Assembly: GCF_001602525.1 (NCBI RefSeq) | Contig: NZ_LSYT01000008.1 | Span: 242,694 to 306,693, forward strand | Reading direction: 5' to 3' | DNA from: Flavobacterium chilense | GTDB lineage: Bacteria; Bacteroidota; Bacteroidia; Flavobacteriales; Flavobacteriaceae | Length of the DNA: 64,000 bases | Shown here: positions 43,793 to 52,995 of the stretch, one piece after another | How the letters are laid out: every line of letters starts with the position of its first letter | How positions within the stretch are numbered: position 1 is the first letter of the stretch | The notes under the pieces: model-generated | Database searches by the model: none | What the model was told of the DNA's origin: nothing | The model's input: only the letters and a program-made list of their open reading frames with translations | Program-made: the position numbers and the translations under genes

Positions 43793-46279
43793 ATGGACGA
43801 GAAAATAGTAAACGACTTTCATCAAAAGATGACAGATGAGCGGCTTAACAATCACCATGCTCATGAACCTGAATTAAAAAGGATATATCGAGAAATCATA
43901 TCTGCTATGTCTGCTGACTATTCAGAATATACTAAGCATGTACCAAAATTTTTGTCAAGCTTGGAAGCTAACAATCCGCACTCAATTTCTTACTCATTAT
44001 TACATTTCTTTGAATTATATGAGCAGTTATTGAACACAAAGCAATTCAGTCCCTTCGACTTAGCTATAATGGATTATGAAGCGGATAAAAAAACAATTGC
44101 AAAAGTGAAACCAATTTTTGAAGCATCTCTTTCAAAGAATAATAAGCATAGATTGTCTGAAGAAAATTTTGACATCTCAACATTAACTGCTGTAGATAAA
44201 AAAGAAATGTCGGCACTTATCATTCATAAACTTCAAAATGATTCCAAACAATTGAATTGGACCCGTGAAATGGTAGATGGTACCATGATGCAGTTAACTT
44301 TTTTACGTCAAATATTGGGTTCACTTCATAATATTGAATTATTATACCATGCGGTCGGATTGTTTATTGACAGGTTGACATCTTCGGAGTACTATCAGGC
44401 TGGACGAGATATTGCAGAAGAGATAATAATTTCATCCTACAAAGATGGTATGCCTGAACTAGGATATTTTAATTCATTTCGCTTATACTCAAATGTTGGC
44501 AGTATACACGCTGCCTTATTATATGCCAACCTTAGTATCACAAGCATACTGAATAAGCCCGCTCCATATTCCGAAAAGTATATAAAGGAAATCATTTGGC
44601 AGGGAATTAAATTTTTCAGAAATGTAAAACTTTATCCATGGGCAGCAAAGATATACAGGGAAATCCCTGTTGAGTTAATTTATACTGGCCATGAAAGAAG
44701 ATCTCTTGATCACAGTTACTTCACGTTATTACTAATGATGTTGGAGCCATCTCTACCGCCAAAGTTGCTAGACTATATGCATAAAGAGAGGGAGAAAATA
44801 ATTAGTGGCGGAATAAATGAAGCATTACCTTGGCTTTTGACACTGTACAATGTAAGAAGGCTTTATCCTAATGCTGATTTCGGCGTAACTGGTTTTGGCT
44901 TCTTTCTTAGCATTTTTGAATTAATTGTTCCTTCTGAGACAATTAAAAAATATAAAGATATTATTGAAGGAGTTTCCGAAGAGCTTAAAAAGCATCTCAA
45001 GGAATCGCTGGTTAAGCTAAATGAAACTAGAAACACCACTGACTTTGTATATGATAATGAAATTGCAATCAGGATTTCAAATCGCTTGATTGAATATAGT
45101 AAAAAAAATCAAGATGCACCGGCATTTCTTTTGTCAATGATGTTAAAGTCAGACTATAGTATCTTATTCAAACAAAAAGAATCGAAAAAACTTGCTCCAC
45201 TAATACTGCCTGAAATAAACGTTGATAGTTTAGAATCACTTTATGAGAATAAGGATTCCTTTTTGCAAGCGTTTCCAGTCAACATAAGCAAATCAATGAA
45301 CTGGCTTGGTTTTTCAGAAGGTAAATTATACCAGCTTCAGCTGTTCAATAATGAATACAAATTTTCTTCTTTATATGATTGGAATCATGATGAATATAAA
45401 GAATTACTTAACAGCAATTTTTTCGTTGATCTTAGCTTCGATGATACAATAAAAGATAAAGGTGGTGTAAGACAGATTTCACCAGAAGAGTTTGATGAGG
45501 AAGAAAAAAATATGGCAAAAAAACTAAGTATAGGCAAAATTCAAGTTGATGAACATGCCGAAGAAGTTTATATAGTGAAGGACATGGAACTATCTAGCTA
45601 TCCTCACAATCTATTACTGAATGAAAAGGGTGATTTTATAGCGAAGAATATTCCAATAACAAATGTACTTTCAACTGAATGGTTACTTCAAACGAATGGT
45701 TTTCAGCCATTACCGGCAGATTTCAGTAAGTCTATTTGGATTCCAATTGAAAGTGGCGATTATCCTCTAAGCTATTTGTTCAGTAATATTGAAAAAACTT
45801 TGCAAGACAATTCGTTTAAAGTGTTTAAAGAAGTTGAACTCACCGAACCTCTTTCATCCGATATTAATATTGTTTGCTCCCATGGCGCTAAAGATATTTC
45901 GGAAACTCAAATAGTGTTCCAAGAAAACACTGCTACCTATGATCTTAATTCTGTTATAGGAAAAGGTAAAATTCTAATTTTTTTTGTGTGTTATTCAGGA
46001 TCAATGAAAACAGAATTTTTTAGAAACAATATTACCTCAATGGTTAAGAGATTTATTGCGCAGGGGTATGAGTCTGTTATTGCTCCTTATTGGGCTTTGG
46101 ATGTTACGATTCCAAGATACTGGTTGCCTGAATTTTTAGAATCCCTTGATAGAGGTCTAACCACATCTCAAGCAATGTTTAATGCTAACAGAAAAGTATA
46201 TGCTCAATATCCTACTCCAGCAGCTTGGGGTTGTTTGCACTTATATGGAAATCCAAATCTTAAGATTAAAGAGTCTTGA
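43793..46279 (+). CDS. CHAT-domain (caspase-like) protease
   Basis: An 828-residue protein; ATG 43793 (MDEKIVNDFHQKM) is preferred over an upstream TTG in frame. The last ~170 residues are a CHAT domain: IVCSHGAKD with catalytic His 697 and IFFVCYSGS with catalytic Cys 733, then APYWALDV and the late AAWGCLHLYGNPNL. The ~600 N-terminal residues are helical and probably a sensor or TPR-like scaffold (LLTLYNVRRLYPNADFG). CHAT proteases act in several bacterial defence systems by cleaving partner proteins on activation. The neighbours, an XRE regulator and a GIY-YIG-type protein, fit a conflict role, but the target is unknown. Confidence 0.8.
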   Translation: MDEKIVNDFHQKMTDERLNNHHAHEPELKRIYREIISAMSADYSEYTKHVPKFLSSLEANNPHSISYSLLHFFELYEQLLNTKQFSPFDLAIMDYEADKKTIAKVKPIFEASLSKNNKHRLSEENFDISTLTAVDKKEMSALIIHKLQNDSKQLNWTREMVDGTMMQLTFLRQILGSLHNIELLYHAVGLFIDRLTSSEYYQAGRDIAEEIIISSYKDGMPELGYFNSFRLYSNVGSIHAALLYANLSITSILNKPAPYSEKYIKEIIWQGIKFFRNVKLYPWAAKIYREIPVELIYTGHERRSLDHSYFTLLLMMLEPSLPPKLLDYMHKEREKIISGGINEALPWLLTLYNVRRLYPNADFGVTGFGFFLSIFELIVPSETIKKYKDIIEGVSEELKKHLKESLVKLNETRNTTDFVYDNEIAIRISNRLIEYSKKNQDAPAFLLSMMLKSDYSILFKQKESKKLAPLILPEINVDSLESLYENKDSFLQAFPVNISKSMNWLGFSEGKLYQLQLFNNEYKFSSLYDWNHDEYKELLNSNFFVDLSFDDTIKDKGGVRQISPEEFDEEEKNMAKKLSIGKIQVDEHAEEVYIVKDMELSSYPHNLLLNEKGDFIAKNIPITNVLSTEWLLQTNGFQPLPADFSKSIWIPIESGDYPLSYLFSNIEKTLQDNSFKVFKEVELTEPLSSDINIVCSHGAKDISETQIVFQENTATYDLNSVIGKGKILIFFVCYSGSMKTEFFRNNITSMVKRFIAQGYESVIAPYWALDVTIPRYWLPEFLESLDRGLTTSQAMFNANRKVYAQYPTPAAWGCLHLYGNPNLKIKES

Positions 46280-46395
46280 TAATATCCAATACCTCCCTTC
46301 CATATCTAAATAAAACAGAAAAATGCTACTTTTAAAGTACAGCTTTCGTAGAAAGTTACAAAAAAATCCAAATTAATAGAAATGGCTAATAAAAA

Positions 46396-46950
46396 ATGAA
46401 CGAAAAGATTAAAGAGTTTAGTTTAAATGCAATAGCACCTTTACTAAACGTTTCAGAAAAAGGAGCAACGCAGATTTACCAATTTGACATTGATTGTTTT
46501 GAGATGAAAGATTACAACTATGTAAATGTTTTAAAAGAAAGTGATTTTTCACATATTTTTGATGTGGTTACAAAAATCGCTGGACCTTGTGTATACTATT
46601 TTGAAATTTTATCGGGTCATACTCCCGAAGAAATAGTAAATAGAGTAACTGAATACAAATTGACCCAAAATTCAAAAGCCGTACCTGCTATCAAAAAGAA
46701 TTTTCCACATAGTAGAATTCTCTATGTTGGCAAAGTCAAAAAAGGAATTTGGGGAAGACTAGTTCAGCACTTAGGCTATTATAAAGTTCAGGGAACACAA
46801 GGACTCCAACTTTTCTATTGGACAAAAGGAACAAATGTTTCTTTGAGAATGAATATATTTGAATTTGAGCACGAAATGGCTGACTATATGGGAGTTTTAG
46901 AGCATAAGCTCGCAAAAGAATTGAAACCAATTTTGGGAAAACATAATTAA
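46396..46950 (+). CDS. GIY-YIG-like nuclease domain protein
   Basis: A 184-residue protein. CVYYFEI (residues ~60) corresponds to the GIY strand, RILYVGKVKKGIWGRLVQH (about 112-130) to the YIG strand with the catalytic Arg helix, and HEMADYMGVLEHKLAKELKP near the C-terminus to the helix with the metal-binding Glu and the KPxxG ending. It is an endonuclease by fold. It is separated by 116 bp from the CHAT gene and 22 bp from the zinc-ribbon gene. It could be a CHAT-activated effector or an independent island nuclease. Confidence 0.7.
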   Translation: MNEKIKEFSLNAIAPLLNVSEKGATQIYQFDIDCFEMKDYNYVNVLKESDFSHIFDVVTKIAGPCVYYFEILSGHTPEEIVNRVTEYKLTQNSKAVPAIKKNFPHSRILYVGKVKKGIWGRLVQHLGYYKVQGTQGLQLFYWTKGTNVSLRMNIFEFEHEMADYMGVLEHKLAKELKPILGKHN

Positions 46951-46972
46951 TTATATTTTTCAATCTAGAGAG

Positions 46973-47593
46973 ATGAAACAACCCAAAATCTATTTTGATA
47001 AAGAAACTTATACTTCAGTTCTTTCACAATCAATTTTGGAAGCATATTGGCAAAATATTGCAGGAAAATTTACATTAAGTATAGATGAAATCAGTAAGAG
47101 ATTTGAATTGAACTCAAAAGAAATAACAGCTATTGTTTCTAGTACCAAGTCTCATATTGATTTTGGTATTTGTAATGCTTGTGGTGAAATGAACTTTACT
47201 TGTGTAGAAAATAGAACAAAAGCCAAACACATTTTCGAAAATTTCTATTACTATTTTTTTTGTTTTGAATGTAGGAAGAAGGTAGATAAATTTTGCAAAA
47301 ACCTTAATGATTCAGAAACCAAAATTGTATGGATGAGATTGAGTTTTAAATATCAATTGTGGAAAGAATTAGATATAGATGAAATGAATTTTCTTAAAGC
47401 AATTTATTATTTAAAATCTTGGAATCGAATATATCATGAAGTTATTAAATTAGACTTAGATTATAGCTTTAAAGTTCTTTTCAAGCTTGATAAGATGCAT
47501 TTGATTTATTACAACAAAGATCAATTAACAGGACAAGTTAAAATTAAAATTATGGAAGACTTACAAAGCCTCATTACGAATAAAAATATATAA
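46973..47593 (+). CDS. Unknown protein with a two-CxxC zinc ribbon
   Basis: A 206-residue protein. Residues ~65-105 contain CNACGEMNFTC and later CFECRKKV, a four-cysteine zinc-ribbon arrangement. The N-terminal 60 residues look like a helical DNA-binding region (LSIDEISKRFELNSKEITAI has a helix-turn-helix feel). The C-terminal half is helical. It follows the GIY-YIG gene by 22 bp, so the two are probably one operon. I do not recognise a family. Confidence 0.55.
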   Translation: MKQPKIYFDKETYTSVLSQSILEAYWQNIAGKFTLSIDEISKRFELNSKEITAIVSSTKSHIDFGICNACGEMNFTCVENRTKAKHIFENFYYYFFCFECRKKVDKFCKNLNDSETKIVWMRLSFKYQLWKELDIDEMNFLKAIYYLKSWNRIYHEVIKLDLDYSFKVLFKLDKMHLIYYNKDQLTGQVKIKIMEDLQSLITNKNI

Positions 47594-47694
47594 TTATTTC
47601 TGATAACTTATCAAAAACAAATTCAATGACTAGTAAAATAACAAACCAATAGTTCAGTAATATCATGAGTAACAATTCCAATTTAAATAATGTC

Positions 47695-47702
47695 TATATT
47701 TG
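47695..47702 (+). promoter_or_regulatory. Putative -7 box of the graspetide operon
   Basis: TATATTTG matches the Bacteroidota -7 consensus TAnnTTTG and lies 63 bp before the precursor ATG. A convincing -33 box is not visible. Confidence 0.4.
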
Positions 47703-47719
47703 AATATCAATTTACTATC

Positions 47720-47741
47720 CGAGATTATTAAATCGTGAAGT
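47720..47741 (+). repeat. 22-bp direct repeat, right copy
   Basis: 20 of 22 positions are identical to 43009-43030. It sits between the zinc-ribbon gene and the graspetide precursor, inside the presumed leader of the graspetide mRNA. Confidence 0.5.
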
Positions 47742-47765
47742 ATATAACATAAAAAACATTAACTT

Positions 47766-48086
47766 ATGAGGCCATTAATTTTAGATTACTCCGTTGAAAG
47801 AGTTGGTGAATATAAAGCCATTTTTCAATATGATGATTTACTTTCGTTGAATGTTATCCGTACTAAAACTGAGAAAATACCTTTCATAGATTTTCATAAT
47901 GAAGATATTAATTTAAGCACAACAACAAAAGTTTTAAATGAATCAAATATCGAGAATGATGGTTATAATATATCATTATTTGAAATGTCAACCAAAACTA
48001 GAGTTAGGCAAGAAGCAGATGACGACCCAATCTCATTACTAGAATTAACAACAAAAACATTAGTAAAGCAGGAAAGTGATGATTAA
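47766..48086 (+). CDS. Graspetide-like RiPP precursor with three core repeats
   Basis: A 106-residue peptide. Residues 1-46 look like a leader (LILDYSVERVGEYKAI; KIPFIDFHNED recalls the PF-x-x-F leader motif recognised by microviridin-type ligases). Three related modules follow: residues 49-66 (INLSTTTKVLNES), 69-87 (ISLFEMSTKTRVRQEADDD) and 89-106 (ISLLELTTKTLVKQESDD). Each has Thr/Ser/Lys acceptors followed four to six residues later by Glu/Asp donors, the arrangement needed for side-chain ester or amide macrocycles. The stop codon overlaps the start of an ATP-grasp ligase gene. The product class is inferred from these features; ring topology cannot be read. Confidence 0.75.
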   Translation: MRPLILDYSVERVGEYKAIFQYDDLLSLNVIRTKTEKIPFIDFHNEDINLSTTTKVLNESNIENDGYNISLFEMSTKTRVRQEADDDPISLLELTTKTLVKQESDD

Positions 48087-49038
48087 AATCTTATTAATAA
48101 CTAACAAAACTGATGTTACAACTGATTTTGTGGTTAGAAGATTGACAGAACAAAATATAAACTTTTACAGGCTTAATACAGAAGACCTTCTTACAAAAAA
48201 CAAATTAAGTTTCAATTTTCAAAAAAATGAGTTTATATTATATGATAAAGAAATTGATTTAAAAATTGATTTATTGAAAGTTAAATCGGTCTATTATAGA
48301 AGACCAATACTGCCTAGTTTTCCAAGCGATGAATTGACATCTGGAGAGCAAACTTTTATACTAAATGAAATCACTTATTGGATTGAAGGGTTGTACAAAA
48401 TATTGAGAAATGCATTTTGGATTAGCCCTGTATTCTCGATAAGAGAAGCTGAATCAAAAATATTTCAGCTGCAAATTGCCAAGGAGTTAGGATTTAAAGT
48501 GCCAGATAGTTTAATTACTAATGATGTAGATACTGCAAGAAAGTTCATAGGATTATCTCCAAAAATAATTAAACCAATCAAAACAGGCTTGATTGACGAT
48601 AAAGTTAAAAGCAAGGTGATTTTCACCTCAGTTTTTAACAATAGCGATCAAATTGAAAGGATAGAATCATGTCCCTCATATTTCCAGGACTTCATCGACA
48701 AAGCGACTGATATTAGAGTAACAGTTGTCGGTGAAAAAGTTTTCCCAGCTTCTATTCTTTCACAGGAATTTGAAGAAACTAAAGTCGATTGGAGAAATGG
48801 TGAGAATTTAAAATTAACATATGAAAAAATTAATTTGCCAAAAAAAATTGAGGAATTATGTGTAAAATTAACTAAAAAGTTAGGTCTTAATTTTGGCGCA
48901 ATTGATTTTGTAAAAGATAAAAATGATGAATTTGTCTTTTTAGAAATTAATCCTAATGGGCAATGGGCATGGATTGAAAGACAATTAGATTATAATATAT
49001 CTCAAGAAATATGTAATCAGCTTATTAAAGAATTATGA
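48079..49038 (+). CDS. ATP-grasp peptide ligase (MvdC/MvdD/PsnB-like)
   Basis: A 319-residue protein beginning at ATG 48079, overlapping the precursor stop. It has the pre-ATP-grasp domain with VYYRRP (a hallmark of RiPP ATP-grasp ligases), the ATP-binding PKIIKPIKTG strand, FIDKATDIRVTVVGEKVFP, and the metal-binding ending FLEINPNGQWAWIE (E-x-N-P-N-G-Q). These enzymes phosphorylate Asp/Glu side chains and join them to Ser/Thr or Lys, making graspetides. A single ligase is present, as in plesiocin-type clusters. It is four-nucleotide-coupled (ATGA) to the next gene. Confidence 0.85.
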   Translation: MIKILLITNKTDVTTDFVVRRLTEQNINFYRLNTEDLLTKNKLSFNFQKNEFILYDKEIDLKIDLLKVKSVYYRRPILPSFPSDELTSGEQTFILNEITYWIEGLYKILRNAFWISPVFSIREAESKIFQLQIAKELGFKVPDSLITNDVDTARKFIGLSPKIIKPIKTGLIDDKVKSKVIFTSVFNNSDQIERIESCPSYFQDFIDKATDIRVTVVGEKVFPASILSQEFEETKVDWRNGENLKLTYEKINLPKKIEELCVKLTKKLGLNFGAIDFVKDKNDEFVFLEINPNGQWAWIERQLDYNISQEICNQLIKEL

Positions 49039-49799
49039 AACAACTCAGAGAATTTTTTTGGCCTCTATTGGAAAAAGCTAATCCTAAAACTTTAAAAGAA
49101 TATTCGGTAGATAATATTAATGTTAGTGAAGAAAATATAGATAAGGTTTTAGATCTTTGCCAAAAAACATACGATTCGGAACTGAGTAGAGGTTCTTCTG
49201 TTGAAACAAAATCGTCTTTATTTATTGGGACATTAAGTGTCGTTACATCAGTGGTGTTAGCAGTAACTACAACATTAGTCAACAAAAATAATTTTAGTTT
49301 GGCTTTATTATCAATTGTAATTTTATTATTTGTTCTCATTGTTTATATGGTGCGAACGATTTGGTTTTCAATTAAAGTTTTAGAAAGAAGAAGTTTTCAT
49401 ACTATACATCATAATGATTATCTTTTTAGTGAAGGAAAACTTGAATTTAGTAAAAAACTAATTGTTCAATTAATAAATAAAACTAATCGAAATACTACTA
49501 CCATAAATTCAAAAGTAAATAATATGACAATGGCTCAGGAGTATTTCAAAAGAGCGATAGTCGTTTTACTTCTATATTCTGTGTTACTATTATTATTTTT
49601 TGTGAAAAGTTTTTTACCTGATTTAAATTTAATACTTTCAAAAATAATCGTAGTTATAAATTCAATTTATTTGAGTTCTGGTTTAATCTGCTTATTCTCA
49701 ATTTTGTTTTTAATATCTTTAGTATTTAATTTAATCTTGTGTAAAAAATTAAAAAAAAGAAAACTTTTGAGAAAAACTAAAATCTTAAAAACTTCTTGA
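49035..49799 (+). CDS. Four-TM protein of the graspetide operon (SLATT/PycTM-like?)
   Basis: A 254-residue protein whose ATG overlaps the ligase stop (ATGA). A ~60-residue helical N-terminus precedes two membrane hairpins: helices near 65-85 and 90-110, then a ~60-residue soluble loop, then helices near 175-195 and 215-240, ending in a Lys-rich tail. The layout ETKSSLFIGTLSVVTSVVLA resembles the first helix of SLATT/PycTM-type two-hairpin effectors. It is neither an ABC exporter nor a C39 peptidase. It might export or sense the peptide, give self-protection, or be a membrane effector controlled by it. No clear family. Confidence 0.65.
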   Translation: MKQLREFFWPLLEKANPKTLKEYSVDNINVSEENIDKVLDLCQKTYDSELSRGSSVETKSSLFIGTLSVVTSVVLAVTTTLVNKNNFSLALLSIVILLFVLIVYMVRTIWFSIKVLERRSFHTIHHNDYLFSEGKLEFSKKLIVQLINKTNRNTTTINSKVNNMTMAQEYFKRAIVVLLLYSVLLLLFFVKSFLPDLNLILSKIIVVINSIYLSSGLICLFSILFLISLVFNLILCKKLKKRKLLRKTKILKTS

Positions 49800-49834
49800 C
49801 TCCATTCAAAGCACATTAAAAAGAAAATATTTTT

Positions 49835-51493
49835 ATGTCTGAAATCATTAATAAACATTTTCTAGAAGAATATGATTTGGGAACTATCAGGACTAAATCA
49901 AACTTTTTACTTCATTCGGGAAGTTTAGAAGAAATGGATCGACAAATCATCTCTTACATTGATGTAATCGGTGGACTTAGTATCCTTGATTCGGACAGTA
50001 ATACAAATAGTATAACTGAATACAGGCCCGGACGGCAAATACTAAATGTTATCGCTAGTTGGGGAAATGATATCGTAAATCCTTATATCCGGGGATTTTT
50101 GTTTGACATCCTTCAATGTAATAAAATAAACAAATTCGCTAATGCCAAATCAGCAATTGAAGCATATTTGAAAATTTGTGAGGTGCGCGAAAATTTAAGT
50201 GAGAAAAGGGATTATTATATAAGACTTATTAATATTCTTAAAGGATTAGGCAAGGGTAATAGGACACTTATCCCTATTTATTTTGAGGTCATTAAACATG
50301 ATATACTTAAAGCAGAAATATTAAAGGAATGCTATTCTATTATAGAACTCGTCAAGGAAATGACTGCTCTAAATCTTGAACCAATCCAATATGAACCTTT
50401 TATTCTTAAAATAGAGAACAATATTGGAACTTTCCTTGAAAAGTCGGAATTCAAACATTACCGTGAATGTCATCAGGTACTTGCAATACTGAAAAAAGAA
50501 AATTTGATTTTTCATCGTACAGAAATCGCACGTGGATATATTATGGAGGCAGATGATTTTGATCTCCTAGAAAATGCTTCCCAACATATGATCGCTGAAC
50601 TTTACAAAAAAGGGCTTAGGATTTTTAAGCTCTTAAATATAAAAAATAAGGAAACGAAACTACTGGCTAATAAATTACTTGAAATACAGAAAAAAGCCGC
50701 AGCTCAGCTCATCGGCATGGTTATAAGCCAGCCAGCTTCCATAGACGCAGAAACAATTGAGCTTCCTGGCTTTGATAATATTTATCAGGCTGTTTATTGG
50801 CTGATTGGACTTGATCTTCCCTCAAGATCAGAATCTATTGAAGAGTTTGAAAAAAGCAAAAACAAATTTATGCATTTGCAATTTCTCAGTGCGGATATGA
50901 CAAACTCACAGGGAAACACAATTGGCATTAGTGAGGATAGTGAAAAGCTTTTATATAGAGATGCTTCCATGAGAAGAGAAATTATTTGTAAAATGATTTT
51001 AAAACCTTTTTATAACAAGTTTTGTGACAATTTTGCTATTTCTGAGACTGAAGTATATGAATTGGTTTCAGGTAGCATATTCATTTCAACAGAACAACTT
51101 CCTCTATACGTGCACGGACTTTACAATGGTTTTTGTGGAAATTTTGCCATAGCTGTCCATTTGCTAATTCCGCAAATAGAAGCCGGATTAAGATTTATTT
51201 TAAAAAACAATGGGGTTGTAACTACCAAATATTTGGATGAAGTGCAGACTGAAAACGGTCTCACATCTTCCCTAAATAATTTAAAGGGCATTCTCCATGA
51301 AGATTTATTATTTGATCTTGAAGGATTATTAAATGAGCCTTTTGGAGACAATTTGAGAAACGATCTGTCGCATGGATTAGTAGATATTTCAAAATTATAT
51401 TCTGCCCCGGGATTTTATACTTGGTGGCTTGCATTAAAACTAAGTTTAGAGATCGAAAAATATATCGTAATCTCACAAAATACCAATGTATAA
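49835..51493 (+). CDS. DUF4209-type HEPN protein
   Basis: A 552-residue soluble helical protein. The C-terminal domain fits DUF4209: LLIPQIEAGLRFILKNNG, GILHEDLLFDLEGLLNEPFG and then RNDLSHGL, where Arg508 and His513 form the R-x4-H motif of HEPN RNases. The N-terminal ~400 residues are unassigned. HEPN proteins frequently act as RNA-cutting effectors. It starts 35 bp after the graspetide operon on the same strand and could be read through from it; a link to the RiPP is unproven. Confidence 0.7.
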   Translation: MSEIINKHFLEEYDLGTIRTKSNFLLHSGSLEEMDRQIISYIDVIGGLSILDSDSNTNSITEYRPGRQILNVIASWGNDIVNPYIRGFLFDILQCNKINKFANAKSAIEAYLKICEVRENLSEKRDYYIRLINILKGLGKGNRTLIPIYFEVIKHDILKAEILKECYSIIELVKEMTALNLEPIQYEPFILKIENNIGTFLEKSEFKHYRECHQVLAILKKENLIFHRTEIARGYIMEADDFDLLENASQHMIAELYKKGLRIFKLLNIKNKETKLLANKLLEIQKKAAAQLIGMVISQPASIDAETIELPGFDNIYQAVYWLIGLDLPSRSESIEEFEKSKNKFMHLQFLSADMTNSQGNTIGISEDSEKLLYRDASMRREIICKMILKPFYNKFCDNFAISETEVYELVSGSIFISTEQLPLYVHGLYNGFCGNFAIAVHLLIPQIEAGLRFILKNNGVVTTKYLDEVQTENGLTSSLNNLKGILHEDLLFDLEGLLNEPFGDNLRNDLSHGLVDISKLYSAPGFYTWWLALKLSLEIEKYIVISQNTNV

Positions 51494-51505
51494 GTTTTTA
51501 ACATT

Positions 51506-51735
51506 ATGAAAAATATCTTTGTAATTGTTTAGTTCTGGTTTGTGGCTCTATTTACGCCCAACAGAAAAAAGATATTCTTAACCTCTTCAAGTATAAACTC
51601 CGCTGGTATCTAAACAATGTAAATGATTCCACAAAAGTAAAAGAAGATATTGAAGAGCAATTGAACAAACCAAGCCTAAACCTAAGCCTAAAATCAATTC
51701 TTATAATAGAATTTGTTTCCTGCATAAAAATATAA
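51506..51735 (+). pseudogene. Frameshifted small secreted protein
   Basis: ATG 51506 opens MKNIFVIV and stops after eight codons. One frame over, the sense continues as LVLVCGSIYAQQKKDILNLF, then KYKLRWYLNNVNDSTKVKED, to a stop at 51735. Together they make a ~75-residue protein with a proper signal peptide (cleavage after IYAQ). The break lies in TTGTTTAG. It may be decay or an indel error. Confidence 0.5.
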
Positions 51736-51760
51736 AACCACTCTGTAAAGAAGTGGTTTT
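51734..51760 (+). terminator. Terminator closing the 47.8-51.7 kb strand
   Basis: AAAACCACT / AGTGGTTTT stem with a 9-nt loop, followed by ATATTTTTAT. Confidence 0.75.
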
Positions 51761-51841
51761 ATATTTTTATGTCTGATCCTGTCAACCTCTAAGTTGGATT
51801 AAATTACCTGCTGAATTTAAAAATATCAATTTTAATACAAT

Positions 51842-52240
51842 TTATTTATTTGCCTTTTTGAGATAAATTTTTGGGAAATTCCTGTCAACAATTTTTAAAT
51901 CTTTTCGAATTGTTTTAATAAGTTCCGTTAAATAAGTATCATGCAAATCATTTTCTTTCCCAACAGCTTCCTCTTCATAACGAATCATTTTCTTTACAAC
52001 ATCTTCACCAGCAATTAAAAGTAATTTATCTCTTGCAAAAACATACTTTTTTGTTGCTTCGTTATTATGATTTTCTCCGGCAAGCTGATGCAATGCCTCC
52101 ATATAAGCAACATAATGTTCTTCTTTCAATTTCTTGGTTTGAAGAACTATACTGTTTTGATTTGCTAACAAAGCTCCAACGATTGATACTCCAATAGCTG
52201 TAATCGCACCTATAATTGAAATTATTAATTCTGTTGTCAT
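51842..52240 (-). CDS. Small single-TM protein
   Basis: A 132-residue protein: one N-terminal membrane helix (LIISIIGAITAIGVSIVGAL), then a helical, charged cytosolic part (KKLKEEHYVAYMEALHQLAG). The family is not recognised. It follows the 209-residue TM protein by 35 bp on the same strand, so the two are likely one operon. The shape (anchor plus helical domain) is frequent among defence-island accessory proteins. Confidence 0.55.
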   Translation of the reverse strand: MTTELIISIIGAITAIGVSIVGALLANQNSIVLQTKKLKEEHYVAYMEALHQLAGENHNNEATKKYVFARDKLLLIAGEDVVKKMIRYEEEAVGKENDLHDTYLTELIKTIRKDLKIVDRNFPKIYLKKANK

Positions 52241-52275
52241 AATCCTTTTTGTTTTATTGAGATTTTAAAACCACT

Positions 52276-52905
52276 TTATAAGTCATTTTGCTTGCTTTCC
52301 TCTAACAATTTCTCTATCATGTTTTTAAAGTCACTGTCTTTTTCTCTATTTGAATCAACATGAGAAAAATAATTTTGAGTATTGGGTGCCCAATCAAAAT
52401 AAGTTCCCGCCTTTTTCGTAGCCATTTCATTTTGATGTTCCCTAGTTAAGTGTAGTTTTTGTTCAAATATTTTTTTAGGACTTTCATTAACCGTTTCAAC
52501 ATAAACTTTTAAAACATAATCACCTGAAAGAAACGAATAATCGTTGCCGTCTTTTGGTAATAAAAAATGATGATTACAGGCGATTCCACTTTTACTAATA
52601 AAAAGCCCACTACCTCGAACAAGTCCTTTGTCGTCGTAAACCCAAACATTAAAGTTTTGTACAGACTCGCCTCGTTGTAAACTGATAAACATATTTTGAA
52701 TATATTGTCCTCTTTCAGAAGTGCTGTATAGTAAAGTTCGAATGAAAACTTTGTTATGTTTTTCACCCTTACCATCAGGTCCAAAATAAATAATAGTTGG
52801 ACGGGTCATTTTTACAAATCCTTTTTTCATTCGAGTTAACCAAAAAGTTAATCCAGAAATCGCGAAGGCAGCTATTGAAATTATAATACTTATGTAATTG
52901 CTCAT
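52276..52905 (-). CDS. TM-anchored protein with beta domain
   Basis: A 209-residue protein with an N-terminal membrane helix (IIISIAAFAISGLTFWLT), then a beta-rich domain (VFIRTLLYSTSERGQYIQNM, FNVWVYDDKGLVRGSGLFIS) that looks immunoglobulin-like, and a charged C-terminal helix. No family recognised. A second TM+beta protein at 59728 shares the design but not obvious sequence. It is co-directional with the 132-residue gene downstream. Confidence 0.55.
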   Translation of the reverse strand: MSNYISIIISIAAFAISGLTFWLTRMKKGFVKMTRPTIIYFGPDGKGEKHNKVFIRTLLYSTSERGQYIQNMFISLQRGESVQNFNVWVYDDKGLVRGSGLFISKSGIACNHHFLLPKDGNDYSFLSGDYVLKVYVETVNESPKKIFEQKLHLTREHQNEMATKKAGTYFDWAPNTQNYFSHVDSNREKDSDFKNMIEKLLEESKQNDL

Positions 52906-52995
52906 GTGTTGCTGTTTTTAATGACTTAAACTTTATTGTGTAATATATAACAATAAACCACAAACCACAGCAAACAATTACGTATTTACACTGAA

